Assembly (NCBI RefSeq): GCF_963855985.1
Contig: NC_087109.1
Coordinates: 950,001-1,014,000, forward strand
Source: Ostrinia nubilalis
Lineage: Eukaryota; Arthropoda; Insecta; Lepidoptera; Crambidae
Length of the DNA stretch: 64,000 bases
Direction of reading: 5' to 3'
This document shows positions 23,001-34,374 of the stretch, in pieces. The notes under the pieces are model-generated. The model saw only the letters and a program-made list of their open reading frames with translations. It was not told where the DNA came from and did no database searches. How positions within the stretch are numbered: the stretch's first letter is position 1; each line of letters begins with the position of its first letter. A program made the position numbers and the translations under genes.

Positions 23001-26000
23001 ATAAAAATACAATGATATGAGAGTGTGAGTGTGTGTGTGTGTGTGAGCGTGTGTGTGGGTGTGTATGTAGATGAGTGATTGGTGTAAGGGCGTACTATTC
23101 CACGATATTGTCATAAAAAAAACACAAGAATGGGGCTTTTCAGATAATAGGCAAGATGGGTCTATTTCGGGGAGCTTAGTAATCTCTCAGTGTCTTCATA
23201 GTTGAGTGTGTTGAGATACTTAAGTAAGGCTTTTTTAGCACTGGATTTGTGAAGTGGGTACAAATCAAGTTTACTGTTTAATTTGTTGTACAAGTAGTTC
23301 CCTAGGAAGCAGTAATGCTTGAGGGGCTGACTCGTTCGGAAGCATTTAGATTTACAGACGGAACCCTTCCGTCGTTTATCTGTGTATTCTAATTGCTGGT
23401 GCTTTTTGAGGACAGTGTTCAGCACAAATAACTGCCTGACAGTAGGTAATTCCCACTTCCTGTACAGATCAGTGGTAGGAAATCTAAAAGGGAGACCAGA
23501 CGCAACCTTAAGTATCGCACGTTGCGCTCTTTCCGCCTCAATTAAGTGCGTCTTGGCCACGCCCCCCCAAGATGTAATGCAGTATTCGATTAGAGACTGG
23601 CATAATGCGTAGTACACCATTTTAATTGTCCGACGATCGGCGACATGTTTTAGCGTCTTGAAGACATATATAAGTTTTCTTAGTCTTGATACTAGCGTAT
23701 CGATGTGTGGTTTGAAGGTTAAACATTGGTCCATGGTTACACCCAGGTACTTGATATTGTCAGTTCTTTGGAGATATGGGCATGAGCATGCGAGATCACT
23801 ATTAGTACAACCGTGCGCCGTTATGTTCAGTGACACAGGAGGCAGTAAATTAGTCTTACTTGCGAAGGTCATGTATTTCGTTTTAGAGACATTGAGTGTT
23901 AATAAGTTTTTCTGCAACCAAGCACCAACACCACAGAAGCCTTTCTGCGCCGCACTAAAAACCTCACTCCAATCTCCACCGTCAAAGAATAGGGCAGTAT
24001 CGTCCGCAAAGGTATAGATTTTACCATTGTCCAAACACAGCTGACAAAGGTCATTGATGTAGACCAAGAACAGGGTTGGTCCGAGTATGCTACCCTGCGG
24101 CACATCAAACACCACGGGAAGCTCTTCGCTAATGTGACTACCAATTTTAACACGTTGCTTTCTATTTGTTAGATAGTCTTCGAACAGCCTGAGTGGAAGG
24201 CCTCTGACTCCAATTCTCTCCAGCTTTACAAGTAGGTTGGGGATAGAGACCGTGTCAAACGCCTTCGCTAAGTCTAGAAAGATCGTTAGGCATTTCCTTT
24301 TACCATCCAGAGCCCCAACAATCGAATCGACCAATTCATGAACCGCATCATTGGTGGACTTACCCTGTCGGAACCCAAATTGGGAAGGGGAAAGCAGGTA
24401 AATAATTGCATAACAATTAAAACAACCAATTAGAAATGCTAGAAACCATTAAAATGAATTTGACACCAAAGAAAATATTTATTGACACCAACAGTCAATT
24501 GACATTTGACGTACAATGGGGGCATTTGGCGGAAAGATGGTTCTCAAAACCAAGCCGTCGCCAAAATAAAAGAAGAAGAAGAAGTTCTTGGAAGCGCTTT
24601 TATACAAAATGGCGATCGCTAAGCGTTGTTCAGTATTCTGAGGCGTTACGCTGTCACTGCTAAATAAATAAATGAAACACGTCACTATTGAACGTTAGAA
24701 AACGTGTCCTCGCTAATTCTCTAAACAAAATAAGAAGTCCTTTTGTCCCACATATTAACTCATATTCACAATTACAAGTACAGTAGAATCCCGATTATCC
24801 GGATCAATTAAAACCAGGGGTGGTCCGGATAATCGAAAATCCGGATAATCTATTTCAAAGTAAAATCAAACAATAATTAACTTTTTACAATAGAAAGGGT
24901 TTTGAATGCATCATTTTAGAGTCTAAAAATCTAAATTTTAGACCATTGGTCATCCATTTCTTTTAACAATGAACCAAAAAGACGTCCGTATCAAGTTACG
25001 GTGGCGGCGCCTTCGGTTTTTATGGGTCCAGATCCTGAATCGGTAATTAGAAACCATGAAGAATGAGTCCGGATAATCGGATATCCGGATAATCGAAGTC
25101 CGGATAATCGAGATTCTACAAGTATGAATTTCCAAACCTTAAGGTCAGGTGTGTCGGGACGGAACCTCACAGCCGGCATGGGGAAGTCGGGCCGGTCCAC
25201 GTAGTTGGGCTGGCCGTTGAACCCGAAGCCCACCCACTCGCGGTTGCCGATCTGGAAATTAAATGATAGTTTTAGTTTATCTATACCAGTGGTTCTTAAC
25301 CGGTGGTCCGCGGACCACTGGTGGTCCCTGGACTCCCTGGAGGCATTCCAAGTGGTCCACGAAGACATCGTAATAAACAAGTGACGTGACGTCATGAGTC
25401 GAATCAACACAACGCAAACGGCGCACAGTGGGCGAGAAATCGACCTCCCCTTTCATAGGATTTTGAACAAAAAAATTGTATTGCGCATGATATTTTTTTT
25501 CTGTAACAGACAAAATTCCACGCAGGCGAAGCCACGTGTGGAAAGCTACTTTAAAATAAATAATATTAGGAACAAGTTATCATATATCTCTTCACAGTAA
25601 AATATTCATTCTTTAAGTTAATTAATAAACTTTAAGGAATATGTGTTTATTAAGATTTATTGCAAACATATTAAAAAACATATAATATTCTTAAACGAGC
25701 TATAACTAACAAGTTTTAAGTGAAGGTTAGCGTTTAAGCCCAATGACGTAAATGTAATGAGACACATCAATAAGTACCTACTCTGATAAAATATTAAACA
25801 TCAATCTAATAATACCTTCCGTCAAACGAACCGGAAATAATAATACCTATAACTGTGTTGATTTAACGCAAGAATTTAGCGCTTTGAATAAGTAACAACA
25901 AGATGACTCTGGTAAATATAATCACCTATGAGTTAGGTGGCATTGTTATAAATAAATAAATATCCTTGGACATTTTACACTGCGCTTCTAGTCCCAAACT

Positions 26001-26319
26001 AAGCAAAGCTTGTACTATGGGTACTAGACAACGGATATAAACATACTTAAATACTTTTTTTTGTAAATAGATACATATTATACATAGAAAACACCCAGTC
26101 CAATACAAACAAATATGTTCATGCACACAAATGTTTGTACTGTGCGGGAATCGAACTTGCAACCTCCGGAATAGTAGTCCGTTTCGAACCACTACACCAA
26201 ACGGCCCATATTAAGCGACTAATATGACTCACCTTAGCCAGTTCGGTGCTGGCGGCCCTCACGCCAACGGGCACACGGACTGCATCTAACAGCGCTCGGC
26301 GCATAAGGAAGCTGGCCAT
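20012..26319 (-). CDS. COX4: Cytochrome c oxidase subunit 4, mitochondrial
   Basis: Four coding exons: 26319-26233, 25251-25138, 22519-22327 and 20145-20012 (stop TAA 20014-20012), giving 175 residues, normal for animal COX4. Exon 1 encodes a basic, acid-free N-terminus (MASFLMRRALLDAVRVPVGV) that fits a mitochondrial import presequence. Later motifs are GNREWVGFG, FPMPAVRFR, the ALYRASFRQTFAEF matrix helix, the single membrane segment in GWGLVLASLSVWIYMAM, and the C-terminal QLRRMLDLKVNP / KWDYENNRWK. Known role: nuclear-encoded subunit of respiratory complex IV in the inner membrane, involved in assembly and ATP regulation. Introns carry a SINE (intron 1), a pogo-like MITE, a hAT/Helitron chimera and a 5'-truncated LINE (intron 2), and an RTE plus partial exon-3 copies (intron 3). 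A paralogue lies at 34.4-37.0 kb. Confidence 0.95.
20527..21143. mobile_element. Second copy of the TAGGGTTGCCAG MITE, interrupted by another hAT MITE
   Basis: The outer sequence matches 19492-19761 (TTTTTAGGGACTTGTCTGGCC, end CTGGCAACCCTA). The inner element 20724-21120 runs from CAGGGTTCGAAAATAT to TCCTCGAACCCTG, is rich in GATATATATC palindromes and is flanked by the 8-bp duplication GTTTTTAG (20716-20723, 21121-21128). It lies in COX4 intron 3. Confidence 0.85.
21247..21331 (-). pseudogene. Partial duplicate of COX4 exon 3 (copy 1)
   Basis: Matches the 3' half of exon 3 (encoding GVVGWGLVLASLFVWIYMAM-like residues) and keeps the donor side (CGAAAATCTTCATAGCC). The flank AGAGCCCTATAG..GACTCACC is repeated with it. 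It lacks the 5' half and an acceptor, so it is unlikely to be used. Confidence 0.8.
21402..21872. mobile_element. RTE-type LINE 3' fragment with internal 5' inversion (twin priming)
   Basis: 21402 to ~21658 reads on the minus strand VFDQCVLPVMVYGSETWSL .. IRRLKVTQRVMERAML .. WQWAGYIALRDDGRF. From ~21659 the plus strand reads DGDGRWGRIVLEWRP .. GRPPTKWTDDLVKVAGR. These halves adjoin in the parent LINE and share GATGGCCG at the break. Tail is (GAAC)n. A degenerate ~9-bp target duplication GACTCAYCG flanks it. Reading frames are broken. Confidence 0.8.
21880..21965 (-). pseudogene. Partial duplicate of COX4 exon 3 (copy 2)
   Basis: Same truncated segment as 21247-21331, beginning at the GACTCACCGAAAATCTTC donor side. 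The RTE element inserted exactly in this repeat unit, between the AGAGCCCTAT flank and the donor. Confidence 0.8.
21985..22265 (+). mobile_element. SINE-like fragment
   Basis: Begins with a pol III B-box-like GGGTTCGATTCCC (about 22004) and runs to TCACTTATCATCAGGTGAAATACAGG, a tail seen in lepidopteran SINE-type repeats. No A box is preserved. Confidence 0.5.
22549..22702. mobile_element. MITE abutting the COX4 exon 3 acceptor
   Basis: Inverted ends ACGCCCATATTCACAAAC / GTTTGTGAGTACGAGCGT. It lies 29 nt upstream of the acceptor of COX4 exon 3. The same element end lies 29 nt upstream of the matching acceptor in COX4L (35251). Confidence 0.75.
22720..24396 (-). mobile_element. 5'-truncated non-LTR retrotransposon, reverse transcriptase part (Jockey/CR1 group)
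   Basis: Minus-strand ORF 24334-23162 (390 codons; open upstream to about 24390 with QFGFRQGKSTNDAV). RT motifs: LDLAKAFDTV, VPQGSILGPTLFLVYINDL, and the catalytic box FADDTALF (FADD in place of the usual YADD). The stop is at about 23162, followed by a 3' UTR with a (GT)n tract near 23030 and a (TTA)n tail at 22721-22750. The frame is intact but the endonuclease and start of RT are missing. It sits in COX4 intron 2 in the same orientation as the gene. Confidence 0.9.
24397..24780. other. Intronic stretch, nothing recognised
   Basis: Part of COX4 intron 2 between the LINE and the pogo-like MITE. No motif or repeat partner is seen in the window. Confidence 0.4.
24781..25122. mobile_element. 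pogo/Tigger-like MITE
   Basis: Ends CAGTAGAATCCCGATTATCC / GGATAATCGAGATTCTACAAG with TA on both sides. Subterminal TCCGGATAATCG repeats are present several times. No transposase. It lies 15 bp from the donor of COX4 exon 2. Confidence 0.75.
25287..25560. mobile_element. Chimera of a hAT MITE end and a Helitron-like 3' end
   Basis: 25287-25365 (CAGTGGTTCTTAACCGGTGG) matches one end of the complete hAT MITE at 57538-57745. About 25500-25545 (GACAAAATTCCACGCAGGCG) matches the 3' end of the Helitron-like element at 51721-51977. Neither element is complete. Confidence 0.65.
25948..26207 (-). mobile_element. tRNA-derived SINE
   Basis: On the minus strand the head GGGCCGTTTGGTGTAGTGG (A box) is followed by GCAAGTTCGATTCCCGC (B box), a tRNA-unrelated body with TTTGCTTAGTTTGGGACTAG, and a (TTTA)n tail. 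It sits in COX4 intron 1, 26 bp from exon 1. It is SINE rather than tRNA because the arms do not pair fully and it has a body and tail. Confidence 0.8.
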
Positions 26320-27625
26320 CTGCCGGAGAAACAATAGTCAATACATTATAGCATAGTCCTACATACTGTTATCATTGATCGGTTAAATCATTATTCACAA
26401 TCCTAAATTAACTGCCAGAACTATATTTAAGTTACAAACTGAATACACTATTTTTATTGACGATTAATGATGTTGACTTCGTTGTTAATTTATTAGCTAC
26501 CTTGCCATGTCTTCCATGCTTATACATGGGTGTTAATACTATGGCTTGAAAATTTATCACCACATAAAAATGACAATACCTACACAGTTGTGTATCATAT
26601 GTATTGGCAGTAATGTAATATTTTGATGTATTTTTTTATATTTTTTGGTACTCACATGTGTACATTATTCTAAAATAAAAGTAGGTAATAGGCTATGGGT
26701 GAATGGACACCAATAGTTAACGGTTTATCACCAATCTAAAGTGTGATATTACATTGATAAGGCAAAGTAAGGTTACTTTAGCCTGGATTCTCGTCAATCG
26801 ATAGCAAGGTTACATAACAAAAATTATTTCGCTATTCTTCACAATTTAACCACTATTTAATAAAAAGTTACGAGTAACAACGCAAAACAAATGAATATTT
26901 AGGGTAGAATTAGATAAAACCGAAGAAAAAATCACAAATCAAAATTGGAACCATACCTTACGGGTCGATTAAAAAAGCATAATTCAAGAACTTACCGCAA
27001 CCAAAAAGTGTTTATAGCACAAATATAAATACGTTGAACTTTCTAAATATCACTACACATAATAGTAGATGGGATTTTACCTTTTATTTGTGATTTTCGT
27101 TCCAAAAATTTTATATCACAAATTCCGTATGACTGAAAAATTTCAGCGACATCTAGTGGCAGCTGCCAAACTTTATCAAATTTACGTTCGGTTCTACGCA
27201 TTTCGCATTCGACGAACATTTCGAATAATGTTTAAAACGACGAAAATCTATTTAAATATTGATTATAAAAGTTTATTTGGCAAAGTATCAATTTAAATTA
27301 AGTTTTATACAAATAAATATATTTTATTAGCGCACAAAATAGGTCATCCATCACTAAAACGCTGTAACGCTGCCGCGCTGATGTCTATCATCACCACTTA
27401 GATTCTAAGCATCACCAGAATAATATTTTTAATATTTATTGCTATTTCCAAATTGTTCTATTCTATTGGGAAAAACTTTTGTCCAAATCATTTAAAAAAA
27501 TCCATGTGAAGGTATTTAAAGCAACAACCTTTTAGGAAATGTGAGCACCTACACAAAAGGTAGGAGGAAAGTTCTACCTATTTTCTGACTGAATGATTAT
27601 GATAGGTTAATTAATAATCAAATTT
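26320..27625. promoter_or_regulatory. COX4 promoter side and SPH-A 3' flank
   Basis: It separates the COX4 start from the SPH-A stop; both genes are on the minus strand. At 27147-27168 the minus strand contains GCCACTAGATGTCGCTG, close to a CTCF-type core. The 75-codon plus-strand ORF at 27069-27296 has no recognisable features and is not called. Confidence 0.3.
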
Positions 27626-30578
27626 TTAATATTTTATTTTTATATTTTTGGCATCGTTGTCATTTATTTCAGATATTAAATAATACAACTGATCATTCGA
27701 AATCGCTTGATCCACCGCAACTGAGGCATTATTGTTTCTGTATGTCAGATCTTGGAAATTTTCTGTGGGTATACTGAGTCCTCTCTCCTCCGCTTCTCCG
27801 TAGTAATTGTCTAACCCGTCGTCAGATTTATCTACAGCAGACGATCCGCTAATATCCTCGCCATTATTGCTATCACCGATCCTTTCCGCTTTCTCCGCAT
27901 CAGATAAATATAGCAAAGTCAATACAGAATCATCTATTTTCGAGATCTTATCCTCCAAATCCTTGTCCTTGAGCATATCCATGATTTTCTCATCGTCTAA
28001 CAACCTCTCCTCCTCCACGCTCGGCATGCCATCAATGATTTCTTTTAAATCTATATCATCTATCAGATTAACAAGGTTTTTCTCTAAATCGTCATCTTTC
28101 CTGGATGATATCGCGAAGTTTTCGTCTAGTGCAGTGACTTTCATTAATTGGGCTTCTGTAGTAAAATCAGGGTCGACCACACCAATTTCAGTGACCACTT
28201 GAGCGGCGTCTTCGATTGAGGCTTGCATTGGAGTAGTAGTTTCTGGTACTTGAATGGGCATTGGAGGAGAATTCATTGTACTTTCAGCAGCTGGCATGAC
28301 TTGGTCGTTCCGGGGTTGGACATCGGTCAAAAGGTCTTGGTACTGAGCTGCTTCGCTGCTGCCAAACATAGTGTTTAAGAACTCTTGGAAAATCTTTCCG
28401 CTCTTCAGCATCCTCAAGGCGTCGACTTCGGAGATAGGAATCGGATCTATTTTGCCACTTAGAGGAGGAATTTTAAACGTGGTCGGTTGGATCGGTTGGT
28501 AATATTGGCCGAGAGTCACGATGCTTTTCCGACGTAGAGTAGTTCGCTGGTTGATGTTGGGCACCTCCTAAAAGATACAGATTGAGTAATTTGCACGATT
28601 CTGTACAATCTATCTAGCTAGTGCTTAGGGTTCATATTAGGAGATGCGATAGACATGCAGTGCAACTTTTACTCAACATTGATGAGTGAAATTTGAATGA
28701 TCCATTTAGTGATATGATGAAAATTGTAAATACCTATGCTGATAATTACTTCAGACCAAAACAACATAAACCAATAAAATGACTTCACCTGTTCCATGAT
28801 CTCCTCAATCCAGTCAGCGTAGTAGCCAAGCTTGGTGAAGACAGTCGGGGCATCAGGGGTGCCACACACAGGGGAGCCGAAGCTAACTACCCCCATCAAG
28901 AAACCTTTCACGACGCCTGGTCCACCCACATCGTGCTAGAAAAAAAAAACATCCTTTTGTACAAAGACAATATCAAAAAATGTGTCATACGGCCAAAAAA
29001 GTGGTCTAAACGTAGTCAATCATAATGTTTCGTCACTTACATTGCAGGCTCCTCCACCCTTGGAGAAGAAACCAGCGCAAAAATGTTTTTTGGTGACATA
29101 TTCCCTGGAACAAAAATGACAGTTAAATATACACAGAATGTATTGATTGAAGAGTGTATGCTTGATAGGAATAACTTACTTTGAATAGATATCTTGGCAT
29201 TCTCGTAAGGGATAGATATCCAAGACGGAAAACGACAGAGCATTTTCCCAAGGATTCTTAACTACGTTGCTCATCTAAAATGAAAAATCAGTTAGAAAGA
29301 GGGCGTAGGTACCTACCTTGAACACCTAAGCTAAAATAGTGTTTTATGATCTGTATCACTTACTCCTTTGGCTCCCCATCCAACAATGGTAATCCCATCA
29401 GTCGTCAACGGCAAATTCGCAGGATTCCTATCAAAGTCTATCTTCTTCACCTTTTTGCCTCGTTTCCTGAACCGCAGCCTTCTAACCAGACGCAGAATAC
29501 AGATATTGTTCCACAGGTTCTTTGGATTGTACTGGGGATGGAAGTAAACCTCCAACACGGGTATATTTTCGCCACCACCATTGTAGAAATTACTCCCGAC
29601 TCTGACGGAGAGGAAGGCGGGGTTTTCGCGGAAGAATCTGTTATTCCACGCTCTAAAGATGGAAAAAATAAGTTAAAATCTAAATTTTACGTAATAGTAG
29701 AATTACATCATAAAATAAGTAATAGCTAAGGCGAATATAAAAGTAAACTTACAGCTGCAAGCATGACGAAGCCGTGATGACTAGATCGGACTTGATGATT
29801 GACCCTCCGCAGTGGAACCTATTGAAAATCTGGATGCTTGCCATGAACGGGAAGTGCTTAATCTTAGTCCTCGTCCCGCGGTAAATGCGGCGACCACTCA
29901 TATCTGGTTCTGGAAAAAAGTAGGTTTTAAAATACCTGAACAAAATATGTACCAAATCATACATTCTAGGAACTTACTCCAATAGTTACTTCCATCAATG
30001 AGCGTATCATTTTCATCAACATCTGAACTGTACGACTGGTCCATTGTGAAATTGTAAGGTAATACTTCGTTGTCATTCAAAACTTTATACAAGTCTTCCT
30101 TTATGGGAAACCTCTCATTAATAACGCCATATTGCTCTTTTAGATCTTCCAGTTTTGTTAGGAACTGATCAATATATTTTATCACGCTTTCATCGTTGGC
30201 TTCAGTGATTATTGCTTCAGTCCTTCCATCATCGTTATCTTCATTTAGTATTTCATTTATAACGGTCATAAAACTTCTAGTTTCGTTATTTATTTTTGTT
30301 TTATCGACTCGAGTGAGCTTTGCTATTTCCTTCAAGTTGGTGTAATCTTGCAAAGTGAACGAAACAAGATGGTTGTGAACTGTGGAGTACTCTTTTAACC
30401 TGGGCTTGGTCTTGATGCCTCGGAGTCCAAGTTTATAGAACAGTGTGTTAATGGTGTCTCGTATAGCTGCTTCTGTTACCAAAATGTTATTATCATCGAC
30501 TTTTGGCAGCTCCACGAGTCCTCGTGTTTGAATAGCAAACGACACAAGAGCCAAGATGACACAATTTAATGAAAACAT
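27626..30578 (-). CDS. Serine-protease homologue SPH-A (secreted, catalytically dead)
   Basis: Seven exons: 30578-29978, 29909-29753, 29652-29364, 29274-29180, 29104-29041, 28935-28789 and 28567-27626, summing to 2295 nt (764 residues). The N-terminus (MFSLNCVILALVSFAIQTRG) is a signal peptide. A ~175-residue charged, helical-looking region follows, then an S1 trypsin-like domain (KHFPFMASIQIF, HCGGSII, GWGAKG, FCAGFFSKGGGACN, CGTPDAPTVFTKLGYYADWI) and a ~310-residue acidic, low-complexity tail. Catalytic positions are replaced: His box TAAHC is TASSC, the Asp box is NNICIL, and the Ser box GDSGGP is HDVGGP. Inactive homologues of this type are usually secreted binding or cofactor proteins; the role here is unknown. 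The long N and C extensions are unusual for the family. Its closest relative is SPH-B, immediately head-to-head. Confidence 0.9.
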
Positions 30579-30928
30579 GACTAAAATTTCAAAAGTATCA
30601 AAATATTTAGCTCTAAGTAAATTATAAAATATACAAGGTACTGTGAGTTACTTGGGCAATACTCGCTGGAAATGTTATCACAGTAAAAGGAACTTATTTA
30701 TGACTTTTGTTTTATTACCCTGGCGTTTATATTATTGCGAAATTCTATTAAAATCCAAAATTGAAATTTCGACATACTTTTATGGGGTGTGGTAATAAAA
30801 AATCTTGTTTTGAATCACATTTTTATTGCATTAGACCTTTTTAATTTAGATATTTACCTACTTGTTTGATCATTACGTAGTTGCTTAAGAAAGTTAAATT
30901 AAATTAGCCGCAGTCTACAAAATACACC
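30579..30928. promoter_or_regulatory. Shared 350-bp bidirectional promoter between SPH-A and SPH-B
   Basis: Start codons of two divergent paralogues face each other across 350 bp, so their promoters must lie here or overlap. The DNA is AT-rich. No clear TATA box in a fixed position could be assigned on either side. Confidence 0.6.
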
Positions 30929-33900
30929 ATGAATTCCTGTAAGATATTCTTGTCAATAATGTTCATCGTGTCCGAAGCTTTTCAAGATTTCTCGTATACC
31001 CCAATTTCGGCGATGAATTTTAACGTTCTTCACAGAAATACTGAAACTATACACACAACGATGAATAAGATGTTTAAATCGTTGAAATTAAGGAAGAGTT
31101 TTAAGGAGTCCACGAAAATACGACTGTTGTTAACTATGCATAAGAATTTAATAAGCATTTTAAGAAATAGCTATAAAAACCGTGAAGTTGATAATAATGC
31201 TGATAACATAACTATAAAAGAATATCCGAATAACAATATAATAGATGAAATATTAGAAGAAGAACATTGGCAGCAATTTTTTTCCCCAAATGAAACGGCA
31301 CAAAATAGCACAGCCAATTCAGATGGCCTAACAGAGCATGTAACTTGGCACCTTCAACAATTTCTTTTGAAAATAGATGAAATTAAGAAGAAGCATCAGA
31401 ATATAAACAACGATACTCTCTCTGATAAAAATTCTACTAATACACAAAACAAAACATTGACGAGGAGATCTGGAAGAAGAATGACTCAACTTAAGGCTTG
31501 GAGTGAGTCTAATATGTCGTAACCTAGTCCCTTTTTCATATAGTTTCTTAAGATCGTTGTCATGAGTTCCAATAATGCTAAATCAATCTACAATAGTTCC
31601 AGATGCAGACCAAAACCTTACTAATATCAACAGAAGAATCTACAACAGTAAGAGAACTAAAATCAAAAAGTATCCCTTCATGGCTAGCGTCCACTTGTCA
31701 GGAGACTTCATCTGCGCTGGTTCCATCATCAGCAGAGACCTCATCATCACGTCAGCATCGTGCTTGCAAATGTTAGTATAACAAGATATTTTAACAAAGG
31801 CCTTGTTCAAAAAATAAAATAACTGCAGTCGTCGCCGAGCGGCGAGCACGTAGAATTTCGTTCAATGACCCCAAGCTACCCATCCTTATCGCTTGCGCGT
31901 AATTATACTGCTGTTGCGAATGTGCGACTGGCGGTCGCAGTGAGTGTGGGAGCGCGAGAGATAAGGATGGGTAGCTTGGGGTCATTGGACGAAATTCTAC
32001 GTGTTCGGCGACCGGACTTTAGTAAAAATACTCTCGTACTTTTCAGAGCCTATCTCCACCGTCACAATCAACAGTTCAAAAGCAATGTCTCAGTCAGAAT
32101 CGGCAGCGACTTCGCCACCCACGGTGGCGAGTTCGTAGCCATCTCTCAAATCTACTTCCATCCCCTTTACAACCCCGAGAACTTGAAGAACAACCTGGCA
32201 ATCTTGAGGATGAACAAACATCAACACTTCTCGAAAAAGAGGAAGATCAGAAGAATTGTGTATGACAAAACAACGGGCGACTTGGCGAATAATGTGAACA
32301 GGGTTACGATCGTTGGGTGGGGTGCGAAAAATGTCAGTAACTAAGTAGTAATAAGAATTAGAAAGTTAACAATAATCAAAACTGCCTTCTTAATAATTTG
32401 TCTTCGACTTTTAGGAACTCAATCTCCAAGACCCTTCAACTAAACTTTCACTCGGTCATCTCGATCTATACGATTTAGGAGAATGTAAAGCTGTGTATTC
32501 CACGTAAGTTCCTCCTCGTTTTCCTTCATAATTTTATTGGCTTTTAACTGGAAAATCTGTTTTCAAGTTGGATTCATTTACAGTTTCTACGTGAATGAGC
32601 AAAACTTCTGCGCTGGGTTTATCTCCAAAGGCTCTGGAGCATGCGATGTTAGTATTCGTGCATCAAATTGTTCATAATGAGCCGTTTAGAATTCACACCA
32701 AAGGATTGGATTATTTTATAGCTGTTTTGTAATTGTAGAAAGACGTCGGTGACCCTGCTGTCGTGGCTGGAGTTTTGGTGGGTGTAGTGAGCTTCGGACC
32801 CCCACTCTGTGGCACTCCAGACGCTCCTACAGTCTTCACCAGGCTTGGCATGTATGTGAGCTGGATCGACGGCATCATAAGGATGGTAACAATTTCATAA
32901 TTTTCTTTCCAATATTTAGGGAGCGCTTTACTTTCGAAAAAAAATCTGATTTCTACGTATCAAAATAAATCAGGTTTCTTCTTTTACAGGATCCAACTAA
33001 AATTACTAAAAGCAAGCCCATTCTAAGAATGCCCATTGTAAGATCTTCAACCCAAAAACGTAAAGGGGTGTACGGACTTGGGCGTATAAGTTTCGACTAC
33101 CCTGAAGATTTTTTTATCTTGAACAAGATATTGACAAATATATCTAGACCAAACGCGTATGAAGTTAAAGACTTAATCAACGAGGGATTTAACAAGGAAA
33201 TCTTTGAAGATGTGGTGACACCTCGAATGGACATGAGGCATCACCCATTAGCAAACAGAAGTGTATTTGGAATGTCTGGTGTAAATTTTCCTGACCAAAA
33301 ATATGCCACTAAACAGAAAAAAATTGTACTGGGTACTACACCGAATGTTCTAGGTATAAATTTAGCAGGACCTAAAATCGATTTTAATGATTACGTTGAC
33401 ACTAAAAAACTGGGTGAAATGTTGGAAGTGTTGTATCACCAACACATGTCGCATTTACTACCCACATCGAAACACCCTGTTCCAGTTACAACAAGACATA
33501 AGTGGATAGGACGCAATGGTGACGTTGACATCAACCGTCCAATGATGACCACGCCATTGTTTGATGAAGACGATGGTGACGTAGGCAAAGGTAGTGACGC
33601 ATCATCTGAAAACTACGAAGAGACGGATTCAGATGAAGGCATGAGCATTGAAGTAAAAAGGGCAACAATAAAACCCATTTATGGAACTACACAACTTGTG
33701 ACAGACTCTGGTGAAAACAACAACAAAGATTATGATGATAAAAACGTTAAAACTACAGGAAAATTAAGCCCTACCAAATATGACGATTACTTAAATATAT
33801 TTTTTGCTTTGGGAAAGAAGGCTATTGAAGATTCTGATCGTACAAATAATGAAGATGAATATTCCAATCCAAACAATGTGGTTTGGATATCAGAGGATGA

Positions 33901-33970
33901 GTTTAACTTTAGTCAGGATCCTGAAAGTATTGACTTGAATATCGCAAACACATTCACGAGAGCACGTTAG
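30929..33970 (+). CDS. Serine-protease homologue SPH-B (secreted, catalytically dead)
   Basis: Seven exons: 30929-31502, 31603-31771, 32047-32332, 32415-32503, 32584-32647, 32739-32885 and 32990-33970, total 2310 nt (769 residues). The phases equal those of SPH-A, and the exon lengths of 64 and 147 nt are identical. Signal-like start MNSCKIFLSIMFIVSEAF, then a charged Asn-rich N-region. The S1 domain has KKYPFMASVHL, CAGSIIS, YFHPLYNPENLKNN, GWGAKN, FCAGFISKGSGACD and CGTPDAPTVFTRLGMYVSWI, followed by a ~325-residue acidic tail. Catalytic boxes are TSASC (His lost), NNLAIL (Asp lost) and VGDPAV (Ser lost). Intron 2 carries a family E MITE. The fused long extensions shared with SPH-A show that they predate the duplication. 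Confidence 0.9.
31822..32020. mobile_element. MITE family E copy 2
   Basis: Core CAATGACCCCAAGCTACCCA and its inverse, ends GGCGAGCACGTAGAATTTCG / inverse. It lies in SPH-B intron 2, ending about 26 bp before the exon 3 acceptor. Confidence 0.85.
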
Positions 33971-34374
33971 TGTACCTATTGCTGGTTACGGGACTATCCC
34001 ACCACTCGTTCCCACCATTGCAACTCCTGTGTAGCCAGGATCTACAGTATTGCTGGTTAGACAACTCACAAATTAATTAATTGTAAAACTGTACATTTTC
34101 CTATTAAATAAAAACACTACTGTAAATTATGACCGGACACAAAACAAGTGTTTTAATTTTTACTGTCCAACTAGTTTATTTCAAATTCTGTTAGGCCCCA
34201 GACTGTTAAAATTTCAATTTACGATCCCCAATTTTGTAGACGATAAATATTGGAATACATTTTAGTAAGTAACATGGCCTTTTTTCATCGTATTATGCAG
34301 GCCATAAATAAATAACAAACAAAAAATTCAAACGCAAAGTCAGCTGACAACTGCCTGTCAATCCTTGAATAAAA
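33971..34374. other. SPH-B 3' flank
   Basis: TATTAAATAAAAACACTACTG at about 34102 supplies an AATAAA polyadenylation signal roughly 135 bp after the SPH-B stop. The next gene, COX4L, starts at 34375. Confidence 0.5.

Noticed and set aside
23382..24017. Plus-strand ORFs opposite the LINE
   Set aside because: Antisense shadows of the reverse-transcriptase frame.
25394..25600. 68-codon ORF as a gene
   Set aside because: It spans a hAT end and a Helitron-like end and is transposon-derived.
26139..26207. Functional tRNA gene on the minus strand
   Set aside because: A and B boxes are present but the arms do not pair properly and a SINE body and tail follow.
27069..27296. 75-codon plus-strand ORF between COX4 and SPH-A
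   Set aside because: No start context, homology or splice signal that I can recognise; composition like the flanking DNA.
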